Program-made: the position numbers and the translations under genes | DNA from: a bacterium | GTDB taxonomy: Bacteria > Pseudomonadota > Gammaproteobacteria > Pseudomonadales > Moraxellaceae | Direction: 5' to 3' | Assembly: GCA_029945725.1 (NCBI GenBank) | Contig: JAQSDB010000002.1 | Location: 372,001-436,000, forward strand | DNA length: 64,000 bases | In this document: piece by piece, positions 10,475-20,154 of the stretch | Numbering within the stretch: the first letter of the stretch is position 1 | How the letters are laid out: every line of letters begins with the position of its first letter | The notes under the pieces: model-generated | Databases searched by the model: none | Seen by the model: the letters and a program-made list of their open reading frames with translations, nothing else | Told to the model about the DNA's origin: nothing

Positions 10475-11406
10475 TGCTGAGTCGTACTGCATCCTGCATT
10501 TACTGGATGTCACGCCAGATGGAGCGTGCCGAAAATATTGCCCGTGTGCTGGATGTCAGCTCACAGATGGCCCTGATGCCGGGTGGCCTTGCGCGCGAGC
10601 AGATGATGGCGCCGCTGGATATTACCGGCATGCGTGAAGCCTTCGAGGCGTCGGGAGTGAAAGCCACGTCGGACGAGATCCTGCTGTTTTTTGCCCTCAA
10701 CCCCAATAACCCCTTCAGTATTTATTCCTGTCTGCGCCAGGCGCGCGAGAACGGTCATGTGGTGCGCGGCAAGATCACGGCTGAAATGTGGGAAACGCTG
10801 AATGCCACCTGGCTTGAAATCAGCGGCATGACGCGCGAAAAGCTCAAGCGCATGGGGTTCTCGCGTTTTCTGGAATGGGTGAAGGAGCGCTCGCATCTTT
10901 TTCGCGGCGCCACGTTTGGCACCCTGCAGAGAAATGATGCCTTTCATTTTTCCCGGTTGGGGACTTTTCTGGAACGCTCGGACAATACGGCGCGCATCCT
11001 TCTGGTGAAGGCGCCGACATTCTTTGCCGCAGACAGTGACGCGGCTGCCGTTGATTACTACCAGTGGGCATCACTGTTGCGCTCGCTCTCGGCCTTTGAG
11101 GCATACCGCGACATCTACCGCGACAGCATCGTGCCAAAACAGGTGGCGGAAATGCTGCTGCTGCGTGACGACTTGCCGCGTTCCCTGCATGCCTGCATGA
11201 ATGAAATCACGCAGACCCTGGAAAGCATTGAGGGAAACAGTGGCAAAGAAAGCAAGCTGCTGGCGGCAAAAGTACATGCGCGCCTGCATTATGCGCAGAT
11301 AGACGAGGTTATCGAGGATGGCCTCCAGAAATATTTGCAGGACTTTATTGCGGATGCTTATGAAATAGGGGCACGCATCCAGCGTGCCTATCTGGAGGTA
11401 GCGTGA
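10474..11406 (+). CDS. Alpha-E domain protein (DUF403)
   Basis: A 310-residue all-helical protein of the alpha-E family, found almost always beside a circularly permuted ATP-grasp protein. Characteristic features are the N-terminal LSRTASCIYWMSRQMERAEN, the FLERSDNTARILLVK repeat of the same motif, and the Arg/Glu-rich helices after it. The biochemical role is not known; co-occurrence suggests it helps the ATP-grasp enzyme. It overlaps the upstream stop by one base and the downstream transglutaminase gene by four bases. Confidence 0.88.
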   Translation: MLSRTASCIYWMSRQMERAENIARVLDVSSQMALMPGGLAREQMMAPLDITGMREAFEASGVKATSDEILLFFALNPNNPFSIYSCLRQARENGHVVRGKITAEMWETLNATWLEISGMTREKLKRMGFSRFLEWVKERSHLFRGATFGTLQRNDAFHFSRLGTFLERSDNTARILLVKAPTFFAADSDAAAVDYYQWASLLRSLSAFEAYRDIYRDSIVPKQVAEMLLLRDDLPRSLHACMNEITQTLESIEGNSGKESKLLAAKVHARLHYAQIDEVIEDGLQKYLQDFIADAYEIGARIQRAYLEVA

Positions 11407-12260
11407 TTCTCACCGTCAATCATGAAACTGTGTATCGCTACGATGCGGCCGTTGCACACAGCACGCAATATCTGCGGCTCACGCCGCAAAGCGGCGATGG
11501 CCAGAAAGTGCTGGAGTGGAAGCTCGAGTTGCCGTACCCGGCAACCTCGGCCGAAGACAGCTTTGGCAATATCCTGCATGTGCTGACACTGGACATGCCG
11601 CACAGCGAGATTCGTATTCGTGCCACCGGCATTGTTGAAACCGATGCTGGTGAACGCATGAGTTTTGGCGGCGGTGATCCACGCCCCTACCTGCGCCAGA
11701 CGCGGCTCACGGCCATGAGTCCGGCCATGATGGAATTTGCCGAAAAGTTCCGCCAGCCCGTGATGAACCTGCAGGCGCTTGATGCACTGGCACATGCGGT
11801 GCTGGCGTATCTGGTATTCGAGCCTGGCATTACGCAGGCAGACAGCACCGCGGCCGAGGCGTTTGCGCAGGCGCGTGGTGTATGCCAGGACCACACACAT
11901 GTATTTCTGGCTTGCTGCCGTTATCTGGGCGTGCCGGCGCGTTATGTCAGTGGATATGTCTATTCGCCAGGCCATGTGCAGGATCACCTGGCGACCCATG
12001 CCTGGGCGGAAGTCTGGATAGAGGATCGCTGGTGGAACTTTGATGTGGTTAACCGCTGCCGTGCCGGCAGCTCACACCTGAAGCTGGCGGTGGGCATGGA
12101 CTATATGGACGCCTGCCCTGTACGGGGTGTGCGTCGCGGTGGCGGTGGTGAACTGATGCATGCCCAGGTGCAGGTGATGCAGGAGCAATCAGGCATGACG
12201 GCTGAGGATGTTGAATTTTTTGTTCAGCAGCAAAAACAGCAACAGCAACAGCAACAATAA
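11403..12260 (+). CDS. Transglutaminase-like cysteine protease family protein with a polyglutamine tail
   Basis: A 285-residue transglutaminase-fold protein. It has the bacterial N-terminal beta domain and a core with a Cys-His-Asp triad: GVCQDHTHVF with the Cys, THAWAEVW with the His, and WWNFDVVN with the Asp. In this family such proteins are probably peptidases or amidases rather than cross-linkers. The start is GTG at 11403, giving the ATGA-like overlap with the alpha-E gene. The last eleven residues are nearly all Gln, encoded by a CAG/CAA run. It is the third gene of the Anbu operon. Confidence 0.88.
   Translation: MILTVNHETVYRYDAAVAHSTQYLRLTPQSGDGQKVLEWKLELPYPATSAEDSFGNILHVLTLDMPHSEIRIRATGIVETDAGERMSFGGGDPRPYLRQTRLTAMSPAMMEFAEKFRQPVMNLQALDALAHAVLAYLVFEPGITQADSTAAEAFAQARGVCQDHTHVFLACCRYLGVPARYVSGYVYSPGHVQDHLATHAWAEVWIEDRWWNFDVVNRCRAGSSHLKLAVGMDYMDACPVRGVRRGGGGELMHAQVQVMQEQSGMTAEDVEFFVQQQKQQQQQQQ
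12225..12257 (+). repeat. CAG/CAA microsatellite at the end of the transglutaminase gene
   Basis: A CAGCAGCAAAAA unit is followed by repeated CAGCAA hexamers immediately before the TAA stop, encoding a run of Gln broken once by Lys. Such a run can change length by slippage; gains or losses of whole hexamers keep the frame. Confidence 0.75.
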
Positions 12261-12326
12261 ATTACAGGCAAACACTGCGATGGCTGGCATGAGGCCGTCA
12301 TCGCGGCATAGAGAGAACGGGAAGCA

Positions 12327-13058
12327 ATGACTTATTGTGTGGCCATGAAACTGGCGGGAGGTCTGGTGATGGCCTCGGATTCACGCACCAATGCGGGTAT
12401 CGACCATATTGCCACCTTCTGCAAGATGGCCGTTTTTGAAGAGCCGGGTGTGGCCGTGATTGTGCTGCTGTCAGCAGGCAATCTTGCCACCACGCAGAGT
12501 ACGCTCAGCTTGCTGCGCCAGCGCATGTGGAGTGATGGTGCGCATCTATTCAACCAGAAGTCGCTCTATGACGTGGCTTGTCTGGTGGGAGCCACGATTC
12601 GTGAAATTGTCGAGCGTGACAGCGCCCGCATGCAGCACCAGCAGGGCGTGGATTTTGGTACGTCTTTCTTGCTCGGCGGACAGATCCGGGGTGAGGAGCC
12701 GCGGCTGTTCAACATCTACCCGCAGGGAAATTTCATTGAAGCCAGCAGTGATACTCCGTACTTCCAGATCGGTGAAAGCAAATACGGAAAACCCATTCTG
12801 GATCGGGTGATCCGTTATGACACCTCACTGAACGAGGCGGCAAAGTGCGTGCTGATTTCCTTTGACTCGACGATACGCAGCAATGTGTCGGTGGGCTTGC
12901 CGATTGACCTGCTTTGTTATCGCACGGATGCGCTGATGGTAAGGGAAAAGCACCGTGTGCTGGAGACGGATGCCTATTTCCAGGGTATTCGCGAAGCCTG
13001 GTCACAGGGGCTGCGCGATACCTTTGCGCGCCTGCCTGATCCGGAGTGGATGCAGTAG
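12327..13058 (+). CDS. Anbu-type proteasome-related peptidase
   Basis: A 243-residue Ntn-hydrolase of the Anbu (ancestral beta-subunit) family, related to HslV and proteasome beta subunits. Thr2 in MTYCVAMKL would become the N-terminal nucleophile after Met removal. The block VMASDSRTNAGID, with the conserved Asp/Ser/Arg, is typical, as is GTSFLLGGQI further on. Anbu forms large oligomers, but its substrate is not settled. It lies 66 bp after the transglutaminase-like gene and closes the set of ATP-grasp, alpha-E, transglutaminase and Anbu, a recognised bacterial gene neighbourhood. Confidence 0.88.
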   Translation: MTYCVAMKLAGGLVMASDSRTNAGIDHIATFCKMAVFEEPGVAVIVLLSAGNLATTQSTLSLLRQRMWSDGAHLFNQKSLYDVACLVGATIREIVERDSARMQHQQGVDFGTSFLLGGQIRGEEPRLFNIYPQGNFIEASSDTPYFQIGESKYGKPILDRVIRYDTSLNEAAKCVLISFDSTIRSNVSVGLPIDLLCYRTDALMVREKHRVLETDAYFQGIREAWSQGLRDTFARLPDPEWMQ

Positions 13059-13098
13059 ATCCCGCTCCGGGTTCCCGCCTGCGTGGCGGGCGGCATGC

Positions 13099-13761
13099 TT
13101 ACGGGCTGACTTCTTCGCTGCTTTCGTCGTTCCCCGGCGGCGGGCCGATTTTTTCCCACCACTGGTTGACGATGGCGCAATAAAGATCGGCGGTACGATG
13201 CGCATCATAGAGGGCCGAATGCGCCTCGCGGTTGTCAAAATCAATCCCGGCGGCAGCGCAGGCCCGGGCGAGCACCGTCTGGCCATAGGCGAGGCCCGCC
13301 AGCGTTACCGTGTCGAAGACGGAAAAGGGATGGAAGGGCGAGGCGTTTTTCAGGTGGTTGCGGGTAATGGCGGCATTGAGGAAATCCAGGTCGAAATGGG
13401 CGTTATGCCCGACCAGAACCGTGCGTTTGCAGCCAGCCGCTTTCTGCGCTTTCCGGATGACCTCGAAAATCCGGCGCAGGGCAACGCCTTCTTCCTCGCT
13501 CGGACGCAGCGGGTGAAAGGGGTCAATGCCGGTGAATTCGAGCGCGGCTTTTTCCAGATTGGCGCCGGGGAAGGGCGCGATATGCGCATGCAGGCGCTCA
13601 TCGACATGGAGTAAACCGTTCTCGTCCTGGCGCAGGGTGATGGCGGCAATTTCCAGCAGGGCATCGGTAGCACAATTAAAGCCGCCGGTTTCCACATCGA
13701 CGACAACCGGGAAAAATCCGCGAAAACGGTCAGCAAGCGGGCGTACGGGATGATCACTCAT
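13099..13761 (-). CDS. rnt: Ribonuclease T
   Basis: A DEDD-family 3'-5' exoribonuclease that trims tRNA CCA ends and other stable RNAs. The motifs are VVDVETGGF (Exo I D-x-E), [10 protein letters not shown] (Exo II) and [15 protein letters not shown] (Exo III with His and Asp). I chose the ATG at 13761, which overlaps the pyrC stop by four bases and gives 220 residues. An upstream in-frame ATG at 13773 would add four residues. It lies downstream of pyrC in one operon, as in Pseudomonas. Confidence 0.95.
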   Translation of the reverse strand: MSDHPVRPLADRFRGFFPVVVDVETGGFNCATDALLEIAAITLRQDENGLLHVDERLHAHIAPFPGANLEKAALEFTGIDPFHPLRPSEEEGVALRRIFEVIRKAQKAAGCKRTVLVGHNAHFDLDFLNAAITRNHLKNASPFHPFSVFDTVTLAGLAYGQTVLARACAAAGIDFDNREAHSALYDAHRTADLYCAIVNQWWEKIGPPPGNDESSEEVSP

Positions 13762-14792
13762 TTGACGCGCCATGCCATGCCGGCGCCGGCGCGAACCGGT
13801 ACCACGATGCTGTCGCCGAAAGCGTAACTGTCAGGCACTTGCCAGGATTCCTTTGTCAGGGTGATGTGATCGACATGCCGTGGCAGGCCGTAAAAATCGG
13901 CGCCGTGAAAACTGGCAAAACCTTCCAGCTTGTCGAGAGCTCCGGCTTCTTCAAACGCCTCGGCATAAAGTTCAATCGCGGCATGGGCGGTGTAGCAGCC
14001 GGCACAGCCGCAGGCGGCTTCCTTGGCGCCGATGGCGTGCGGTGCCGAGTCGGTGCCGAGAAAGAATTTCGGCGAGCCCGAGGTGGCGGCCGTGATCAGC
14101 GCCTCCTGATGCGTACGCCGCTTCAGGATCGGCAGGCAGTAGTAATGCGGACGAATGCCGCCGGCCAGCATGTGATTGCGGTTGAACAACAGGTGATGGG
14201 CGGTGACGGTGGCGCCGACGCTGGCGGGCGCGGCCAGCACAAAGGTGGCAGCATCCGCCGTAGTAATGTGTTCCAGCACGATTTTCAGGGTCGGCAGGCG
14301 TTGCACCAGTGGTGCCAGCACGGTGTCCAGAAACGCTTTTTCACGATCGAAGATGTCGATGCTGCCGTGGGTGACTTCACCGTGTATCAGCAGCGGCAGT
14401 CCGACCTCGGCCATTTTCTCCAGCACGGCCATGACCTTGTCCATGCCGGTGACACCGGAATCGGAGTTGGTGGTGGCGCCGGCAGGGTAGAGCTTCACGG
14501 CATGAATGAAGCCGCTGGCCGCCGCCTTTTCGATTTCAGCCGGATCGGTGTTGTCGGTGAGATAGAGCACCATCAGCGGCTGGAAAGAAGAGCCCTCGGG
14601 GCGCGCGGCGAGAATGCGTTCACGGTAGGCGCCAGCCTCCATGGTGCTGCGTGCAGGTGGCAGCAAATTGGGCATGACGATGGCGCGGCCGAAATAACGG
14701 GCGGTGGCGGGCACGGTATGGAGAAGGGCGGCACCATCACGCAAATGCACATGCCAGTCATCCGGGCGGGTAATTGTCAGGGTGGTGGTCAT
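13758..14792 (-). CDS. pyrC: Dihydroorotase
   Basis: Catalyses the cyclisation of carbamoyl aspartate to dihydroorotate in pyrimidine synthesis. It has 344 residues, the length of the E. coli-type short dihydroorotases. The metal-binding HxH is in [10 protein letters not shown], the lysine that becomes carboxylated is in [11 protein letters not shown], further His ligands are in LIHGEVTH and LEHITT, and the catalytic Asp is in GTDSAPH. It is coupled to rnt and divergent from the GGDEF gene. Confidence 0.96.
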   Translation of the reverse strand: MTTTLTITRPDDWHVHLRDGAALLHTVPATARYFGRAIVMPNLLPPARSTMEAGAYRERILAARPEGSSFQPLMVLYLTDNTDPAEIEKAAASGFIHAVKLYPAGATTNSDSGVTGMDKVMAVLEKMAEVGLPLLIHGEVTHGSIDIFDREKAFLDTVLAPLVQRLPTLKIVLEHITTADAATFVLAAPASVGATVTAHHLLFNRNHMLAGGIRPHYYCLPILKRRTHQEALITAATSGSPKFFLGTDSAPHAIGAKEAACGCAGCYTAHAAIELYAEAFEEAGALDKLEGFASFHGADFYGLPRHVDHITLTKESWQVPDSYAFGDSIVVPVRAGAGMAWRVK

Positions 14793-14944
14793 CCCATCGC
14801 CTTTGGCTGTTTGTCAGGGCTGCCAATGCTACTGGATAGTGGGATGGCGCGCACAGGGAACGGTGCGGTGCTGGCGGCGTCAGCCACTGGTCGGAACAGG
14901 ATTGTGACGGGCGGGTTACGCTGGCAAATTCGCCCCCTTCAAAG

Positions 14945-15004
14945 AACCCGTCAGCCATTAACGGGTTTTTCAGACAGGGATAAGTATCCGGCTTGATGGC
15001 CGGA
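14945..15004 (+). promoter_or_regulatory. Two hairpins in the leader of the diguanylate cyclase gene
   Basis: AACCCGT/ACGGGTT (14945-14951 and 14961-14967) runs into five Ts and resembles an intrinsic terminator. TCCGGC/GCCGGA (14987-14992 and 14999-15004) lies 17 bp before the GTG start. Both are on the strand of the GGDEF gene, not of pyrC, so they could attenuate its transcription. The pattern matches no riboswitch class I know. Confidence 0.4.
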
Positions 15005-15021
15005 GCGGGTCAGGGGTTGTA

Positions 15022-16296
15022 GTGGCGGATGCACCTATTATCACGCAGGAAGCGTTTGAACTTGATCTCCAGGAGATACAAGGGCTTCTTGACGCCCGTA
15101 CCCGGCGCATGCGGTTTTCCCCGCGTCTTGAATCCGACTTTCACCTGTATTTGCGCAACCGCGCCATTGATACCCTGAAGCACGGCTGGTGGACCATTGT
15201 GCTGTTATACGTGGCCATTGGTGTCAGCACTTTCGCCGAGGTTCACCTGCTGTCCTACCCGCTTTTTCGCGACGGCAACCTGCATGTCTGGTGTACGGTG
15301 TTTCTGGTGGAGGGTGTGGTCATCGCCGGGCTGCTTTCCCTGCCCTGGCTGCCTGGGCTGCACTCGCGCTACTGGATATACACCGGCTTTATCGCCCTGC
15401 TGGCCGAGTCCTCCATTATCGTGGCCACATCGGCCTTTCCCGATCCCTACTTCAATCAGCATTCCAGCTACATCGTCATTTTCATTATTGCCCTGATCTA
15501 CGGTCTGGGGGGCTTGCGCTTTCGGCCCGCCGTCATTGGCTGCTCTGCCGGGGTGCTGGTTTCCTACGTGCTGATCAGTGCCTTTGACCTCTGGCTCGAC
15601 TGGGGGTTTTTCTGCCAGTACGTGCTGCTCGCCAATGTTGTTGGCATGCTGCTTTGCTATATCCAGGAGCACCGTGACCGCATCGTGTTTCTGCAGGCAC
15701 GTTTGCTGGAGCTGGAAAAGAGCAAGCTGAACCGCTTCTCCCTCGAACTGAACCGGCTCTCGCGTGAGGATGTACTCACGGGGCTGGCTAATCGCCGCCA
15801 GTTCAATGAGGTCTTCCAGATGGAGTGGGATCGTGCCAAGCGCGAACGGCAGTCGTTGTCACTGCTCTTTGTCGACATTGATTATTTCAAGCTCTTCAAT
15901 GACAGCCACGGTCATCTGGAAGGTGACCGGGTGCTCTCCGAGGTTGGCCTGGCCATGAAAAGCGTGCTTCGGCGTCCGGGCGACGTGGCCGCGCGCTACG
16001 GCGGTGAGGAGTTTGTGGTGCTGTTGCCGGCGACGCCGGAGGGCGGTGCGCTGGAGGTGGCCGTACAGGTTCACGAGGCTATCGAGGCCATGGATATCCC
16101 GCACAGCGCTTCGCTGGTGGCGAAATGGGTGACGGCCAGTGTCGGGGTGGCGACCCTGATGCCCGAGCCGGAGATGCGCAGCAGCCAGTTGATTGCCTGT
16201 GCCGACGAGGCACTCTATGCCGCCAAGGCGGCCGGCCGTAACTGCATTGTGGTGGCCGACATGTCACACCGGACCTCTGCACCCATTCTGGTCTGA
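15022..16296 (+). CDS. Membrane-bound diguanylate cyclase (GGDEF)
   Basis: Makes cyclic di-GMP from two GTP. About six transmembrane helices span residues 50-215 (for example [15 protein letters not shown] and [16 protein letters not shown]), followed by a short coiled coil and a GGDEF domain from about residue 245. The active loop RYGGEEF is intact. An RxxD product-inhibition site (RPGD) lies five residues before it, so feedback by c-di-GMP is expected. The start is GTG at 15022 with AGGGG upstream. argG follows after about 100 bp. Confidence 0.9.
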   Translation: MADAPIITQEAFELDLQEIQGLLDARTRRMRFSPRLESDFHLYLRNRAIDTLKHGWWTIVLLYVAIGVSTFAEVHLLSYPLFRDGNLHVWCTVFLVEGVVIAGLLSLPWLPGLHSRYWIYTGFIALLAESSIIVATSAFPDPYFNQHSSYIVIFIIALIYGLGGLRFRPAVIGCSAGVLVSYVLISAFDLWLDWGFFCQYVLLANVVGMLLCYIQEHRDRIVFLQARLLELEKSKLNRFSLELNRLSREDVLTGLANRRQFNEVFQMEWDRAKRERQSLSLLFVDIDYFKLFNDSHGHLEGDRVLSEVGLAMKSVLRRPGDVAARYGGEEFVVLLPATPEGGALEVAVQVHEAIEAMDIPHSASLVAKWVTASVGVATLMPEPEMRSSQLIACADEALYAAKAAGRNCIVVADMSHRTSAPILV

Positions 16297-16397
16297 TGCA
16301 TCGCGTGGCAGTCCCTATCCCCTCCCGGACCCTTGTCGTAGAATACGCGCCGCTTTTCCTCTTCTGCTTACCCACTGCTTCGCGCGCGAGAGTCTTA

Positions 16398-17624
16398 ATG
16401 TCCGCCATCAAGAAAGTTGTGCTTGCCTATTCAGGCGGCCTCGATACCTCTGTCATCGTCAAATGGCTGCAGGACAACTACCAGTGTGAAATCGTCACCT
16501 TCACTGCCGATATCGGCCAGGGCGAAGAGGTCGAGCCGGCCCGCGCCAAGGCCCAGGCCATGGGCGTCAAGGATATTTATATCGAGGACCTGCGCGAAGA
16601 GTTCGTGCGTGACTTTGTCTTCCCCATGTTCCGCGCCAACACGATTTACGAGGGCGAATACCTGCTCGGCACCTCGATTGCGCGGCCGCTGATTGCCAAG
16701 CGCCTGATTGAAATTGCCAATGAAGTGGGTGCCGATGCGATTTCCCATGGAGCCACCGGCAAGGGCAATGACCAGGTGCGTTTTGAACTTGGCGCCTATG
16801 CCCTCAAGCCCGGCATCAAGGTGATTGCACCATGGCGCGAGTGGGATCTGACCTCGCGCGAAACCTTGATGGCGTATGCAAAAGAGCGCCAGATTCCGAT
16901 TGATTACGCCAAGGCCGGCAAAAAATCGCCTTATTCCATGGACGCCAATCTGCTGCACATCTCCTATGAAGGTGGTGTGCTGGAAGATCCGTGGACGGAA
17001 TGTGAAGAAGAAATGTGGCGCTGGAGCGTGAGCCCGGAAAAAGCCCCGGACACCGCTACCTACATTGACCTGACCTTTGCCAATGGCGATATCGTTGCGA
17101 TTGATGGCAAGACCATGAGCGCGGCGACGGTGCTGGAAACGCTGAACAGGATTGGCGGCGCCAACGGTATTGGTCGTCTTGATCTGGTGGAAAACCGCTA
17201 TGTCGGCATGAAATCACGTGGCTGTTATGAAACGCCAGGCGGCACCATCATGCTGCGTGCGCATCGTGCGATTGAATCCATTACGCTGGACCGTGAAGTG
17301 GCGCATCTGAAGGATGAGCTGATGCCGCGTTATGCATCGCTGATTTATAACGGCTACTGGTGGAGCCCGGAGCGTTTGCTGCTGCAGAAAATGATTGATG
17401 AGTCGCAGGTGAACGTGAATGGTGTGGTGCGTCTCAAGCTCTACAAGGGCAATGTGATTGTAGTGGGCCGCAAGTCTGAAAAAGACTCGCTGTTTGATAC
17501 ACGCATTTCCACGTTTGAAGATGATGGTGGCGCCTACAACCAGAAAGATGCGGAAGGCTTTATCAAGCTCAATGCGTTGCGCATGCGTATTGCGGCCAAT
17601 AGCGGACGCAAGTTGTTGAAGTGA
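16398..17624 (+). CDS. argG: Argininosuccinate synthase
   Basis: Joins citrulline and aspartate with ATP to make argininosuccinate, the step after argF. From the ATG at 16398 it is 408 residues, close to the normal 400-405. An earlier in-frame ATG at 16296 would add 34 residues unlike the family. [11 protein letters not shown] is the ATP pyrophosphatase loop; [13 protein letters not shown] and SPYSMDANL are the usual substrate regions. An intrinsic terminator follows the stop. Confidence 0.97.
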   Translation: MSAIKKVVLAYSGGLDTSVIVKWLQDNYQCEIVTFTADIGQGEEVEPARAKAQAMGVKDIYIEDLREEFVRDFVFPMFRANTIYEGEYLLGTSIARPLIAKRLIEIANEVGADAISHGATGKGNDQVRFELGAYALKPGIKVIAPWREWDLTSRETLMAYAKERQIPIDYAKAGKKSPYSMDANLLHISYEGGVLEDPWTECEEEMWRWSVSPEKAPDTATYIDLTFANGDIVAIDGKTMSAATVLETLNRIGGANGIGRLDLVENRYVGMKSRGCYETPGGTIMLRAHRAIESITLDREVAHLKDELMPRYASLIYNGYWWSPERLLLQKMIDESQVNVNGVVRLKLYKGNVIVVGRKSEKDSLFDTRISTFEDDGGAYNQKDAEGFIKLNALRMRIAANSGRKLLK

Positions 17625-17636
17625 TCCCGGGAAAAT

Positions 17637-17666
17637 AAAAAGGGGCGGTTTTTACCGCCCTTTTTT
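17637..17666 (+). terminator. Intrinsic terminator of argG
   Basis: GGGCGGT (17643-17649) pairs with ACCGCCC (17654-17660), followed by T6, just after the argG stop. Confidence 0.88.
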
Positions 17667-17843
17667 GTGGGCGGTGTTTTTTCCTGCGCGGAGCGGGCCG
17701 TCGTGATGGTTCATCGCCCGATGGCGGCATGGCCGGCAATAATCCGGTGCCAAGGCCATTGTGGTGACGAATGGCGACGGTCGCGTGGGTAAACGGCAAA
17801 TCGTCCTGTCTATACTCGGACTCCGCCTGGAGTTACTGCTGCC

Positions 17844-19847
17844 ATGCCCGCCGCTCCCATTCTTGTCTTGTCTGCCCTGGCTGAAAACCGTGAGCGCCTG
17901 TGTGCCTGGCTGGCGCTGCCGGACCGGGAGTGTGTGCCGCTGGCGGATGCCGATGCCCTGTGGGCACGGCTCAGGCAGGACAAGCTGACGCCGCCGGCGC
18001 TTCTGGTTCTGGATGGCCATCCGGCAGAAGACAGTTACCCCCTCATCAACCGCCTGCAGGGTGATCCGGCCGGGGCCCGCCTGCCGGTCTTGCTGCTGAC
18101 CGAAAATCTGGCCGACAGCAGCCGGCGTTTTTATGCCGGACTTTTGCATGGCCTCGAGTGTCTGGCGAAACCGGTGGCGGAAGCGGCGTTGCGTGCGCGT
18201 GCAGCGGCTTGTCTGGCGCAGGACGATGCCAGGCGCGCCATCGAATCCTGTATCAGTAGTGCCGACTGGGACCAGACCTTGCGTGAAGGCCTGCTGGCGC
18301 TGGATGCCGGGGGCAATATCCGTTACGCCAATCGTCAGGCGGCGCTCTGGCTCAAACTGTCGCCGCTGGCATTGTGCGAACTGAACCTGCTGAGTTTGCT
18401 GCAGACCCCGGTGACGGGCCTGGACGCTGCCTGGTCGTCATCCGCGCCTGCCACGGCGCTGGCGGGGCAGGCGGTCCTGGAAATGAGGCACTTGCCCTTG
18501 TGGCGGGCTGACGGCGGCACCCTGCTGACGGATGCGGCGCTGGCGCCCCTGGCGGGCTCACCGTATCCGCTGCTGTTTGCCTTTCGCAGGGCTGATGCAG
18601 ATGCCGTTCAGGCTCAGGCTCAGGGGCTGGAGCAGCTGGTGCGTGTGGACATGCTCACCGGCCTGCCGGCGCGTGCGCATCTGGATGAGGCTATGTTGTC
18701 CTTGCTGCGCGAGGGGCAAAAACCGGTGCTGATGCTGCTCGATATTGATCATCTGCGGCATGTGAATGAAACCCTGGGTTACGGCTTTGGCGATCACCTT
18801 CTGCAGGCGGTAGCGGCGCGCCTGCGCGGGGCTCGCGAGTCCGGTCTGCTGGCGTCCATGGGTGGCGGACGGTTTGCCTTTCTGGTCGACGATGCCGCGG
18901 ATTACCGCGTTGCCGGGCGCATTGCCCAGCGCCTGCAGGCACAGTTCCGTCTGCCGTTCTTGCTGGCGGGTCATGAGGTGTTCTGCAGCATCAGCGTGGG
19001 TATTGCCCTTTATCCTGCTTCCGGTGATGACGCCGAGCAGCTTCTGCAGGGAGCCGAGCGTGCGCTGGTGCGGGCCAAGATGGTGGGGCGCAACGTTATC
19101 CAGTTTGATTCGGCGGAGCTGAACCGTTTCAGCATTGAGAGGCTGGAGCGCGAGGCCGCTTTTCATCAGGCCATCAAGGATGGCGCGCTGCAGCTGGCCT
19201 GGCGGTTGTGGCGCAATGCGGCGGGTGCCGTGGTGGCGATACAACCGCGCGCCGTCTGGCCTGCCGCCCCGGCGGGTGCGGGGGATTTGCGGCTGCTGGC
19301 CGAAGAGTGCGGGTTGAGTCGCGAGCTCGGCGACTGGCTGTTCCGGCAGGCTGCCAGCAGCACAGACCTGACCCTGCCACTGCCGGCCGGCCAGAGCCTG
19401 GCGTTTGCCGTCTCATCCCCGCAGATCCTTGATCCCTTTGTGGTTCAGCGCCTGCGGGCCTGGATCAATCGTCACGCCATTAACCCGGCCCAGGTCCTGC
19501 TGTTGATTCCCTGGCGGGAGGATGAGGCGGCGGTACTGCGCCGGCGCCTGCCGGAGCTGGCGGCAGAAGGTGTGAAGCTGGCCCTTTACTTGAGTGGTCA
19601 GGGCTCGGCGCTGGATGCCTTTGCCTCCGGTCCCTGGCAGGCAATGGTGCTGGGGCAGGATTATCTTTCCCGTCTTCCGCCTGACCGTGCCGGTGCCGTG
19701 GTCTCTGCGCTGGCCGATCTGGGTGGCCGCCTGGGATGGCAGGTACTAGCCGAAGGGGCACCTGCGGGAATGGAGACCCAGGCTCTTTTTCTTGCGGGTA
19801 TAAGTGCTTGCAGCGAAGACCTCACGGTTCTTTCATCTGTTATGTGA
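17844..19847 (+). CDS. REC-PAS-GGDEF-EAL protein with degenerate catalytic motifs
   Basis: A 667-residue cytoplasmic signalling protein. A receiver-like domain (residues 5-125) keeps the phospho-acceptor-like Asp in LLVLDGHP, the Thr in LLLTEN and the Lys in LAKP, but lacks the N-terminal acidic pair. A PAS-like segment follows (about 140-250). The GGDEF domain (about 262-425) has MGGGRF at 339-344 where GGDEF is expected, and the EAL domain (about 430-660) lacks a recognisable ExLxR, reading AIQPRAVWP at that point. It is therefore probably neither cyclase nor phosphodiesterase, more likely a c-di-GMP receptor or scaffold. It stands just upstream of the surface cluster. Confidence 0.82.
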   Translation: MPAAPILVLSALAENRERLCAWLALPDRECVPLADADALWARLRQDKLTPPALLVLDGHPAEDSYPLINRLQGDPAGARLPVLLLTENLADSSRRFYAGLLHGLECLAKPVAEAALRARAAACLAQDDARRAIESCISSADWDQTLREGLLALDAGGNIRYANRQAALWLKLSPLALCELNLLSLLQTPVTGLDAAWSSSAPATALAGQAVLEMRHLPLWRADGGTLLTDAALAPLAGSPYPLLFAFRRADADAVQAQAQGLEQLVRVDMLTGLPARAHLDEAMLSLLREGQKPVLMLLDIDHLRHVNETLGYGFGDHLLQAVAARLRGARESGLLASMGGGRFAFLVDDAADYRVAGRIAQRLQAQFRLPFLLAGHEVFCSISVGIALYPASGDDAEQLLQGAERALVRAKMVGRNVIQFDSAELNRFSIERLEREAAFHQAIKDGALQLAWRLWRNAAGAVVAIQPRAVWPAAPAGAGDLRLLAEECGLSRELGDWLFRQAASSTDLTLPLPAGQSLAFAVSSPQILDPFVVQRLRAWINRHAINPAQVLLLIPWREDEAAVLRRRLPELAAEGVKLALYLSGQGSALDAFASGPWQAMVLGQDYLSRLPPDRAGAVVSALADLGGRLGWQVLAEGAPAGMETQALFLAGISACSEDLTVLSSVM

Positions 19848-19864
19848 CGATTTTCGTCACTTTT
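19844..19864 (+). terminator. Short terminator overlapping the stop of the GGDEF-EAL gene
   Basis: GTGACGA-TTT-TCGTCAC (19844-19860) is a perfect 7-bp hairpin followed by T4, and it contains the TGA stop codon of the upstream gene. It is a weak but plausible intrinsic terminator. Confidence 0.6.
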
Positions 19865-20154
19865 CGACCTCTCGTGGCGGACGGATTGCGGTTATTACTG
19901 ATACCGTATCAGCTATAGGCACAAGAATCGTGAGGGCTAGGAGTGTGATCCAGTTCTCATTAGTTGCGTGGAACCTTTGTTCGGTTGACTCCGGCCATTT
20001 ATGCCGAAAATAACTGAAAAAAGGGCTTCGGTACGATGTTTGGCCTGGAACTTGCTCATCACCCTGCGAGAGTTCCATTTCCGCCTGTTTGCTGAACCGG
20101 ATTTCTGGCGCCGGGTTTGTTCACGAATCACAAAAAATTGAGGTCGATCCACTC
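19865..20154 (+). promoter_or_regulatory. Upstream region of the DUF11 surface cluster with a 15-bp palindrome
   Basis: No gene is supported in this 290-bp stretch. It holds the perfect palindrome CTGATAC-C-GTATCAG (19898-19912), which looks like an operator, and AT-rich sequence after it that could hold the promoter. The ribosome site of the first cluster gene (GAGG near 20140) is at the right end. Confidence 0.45.
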
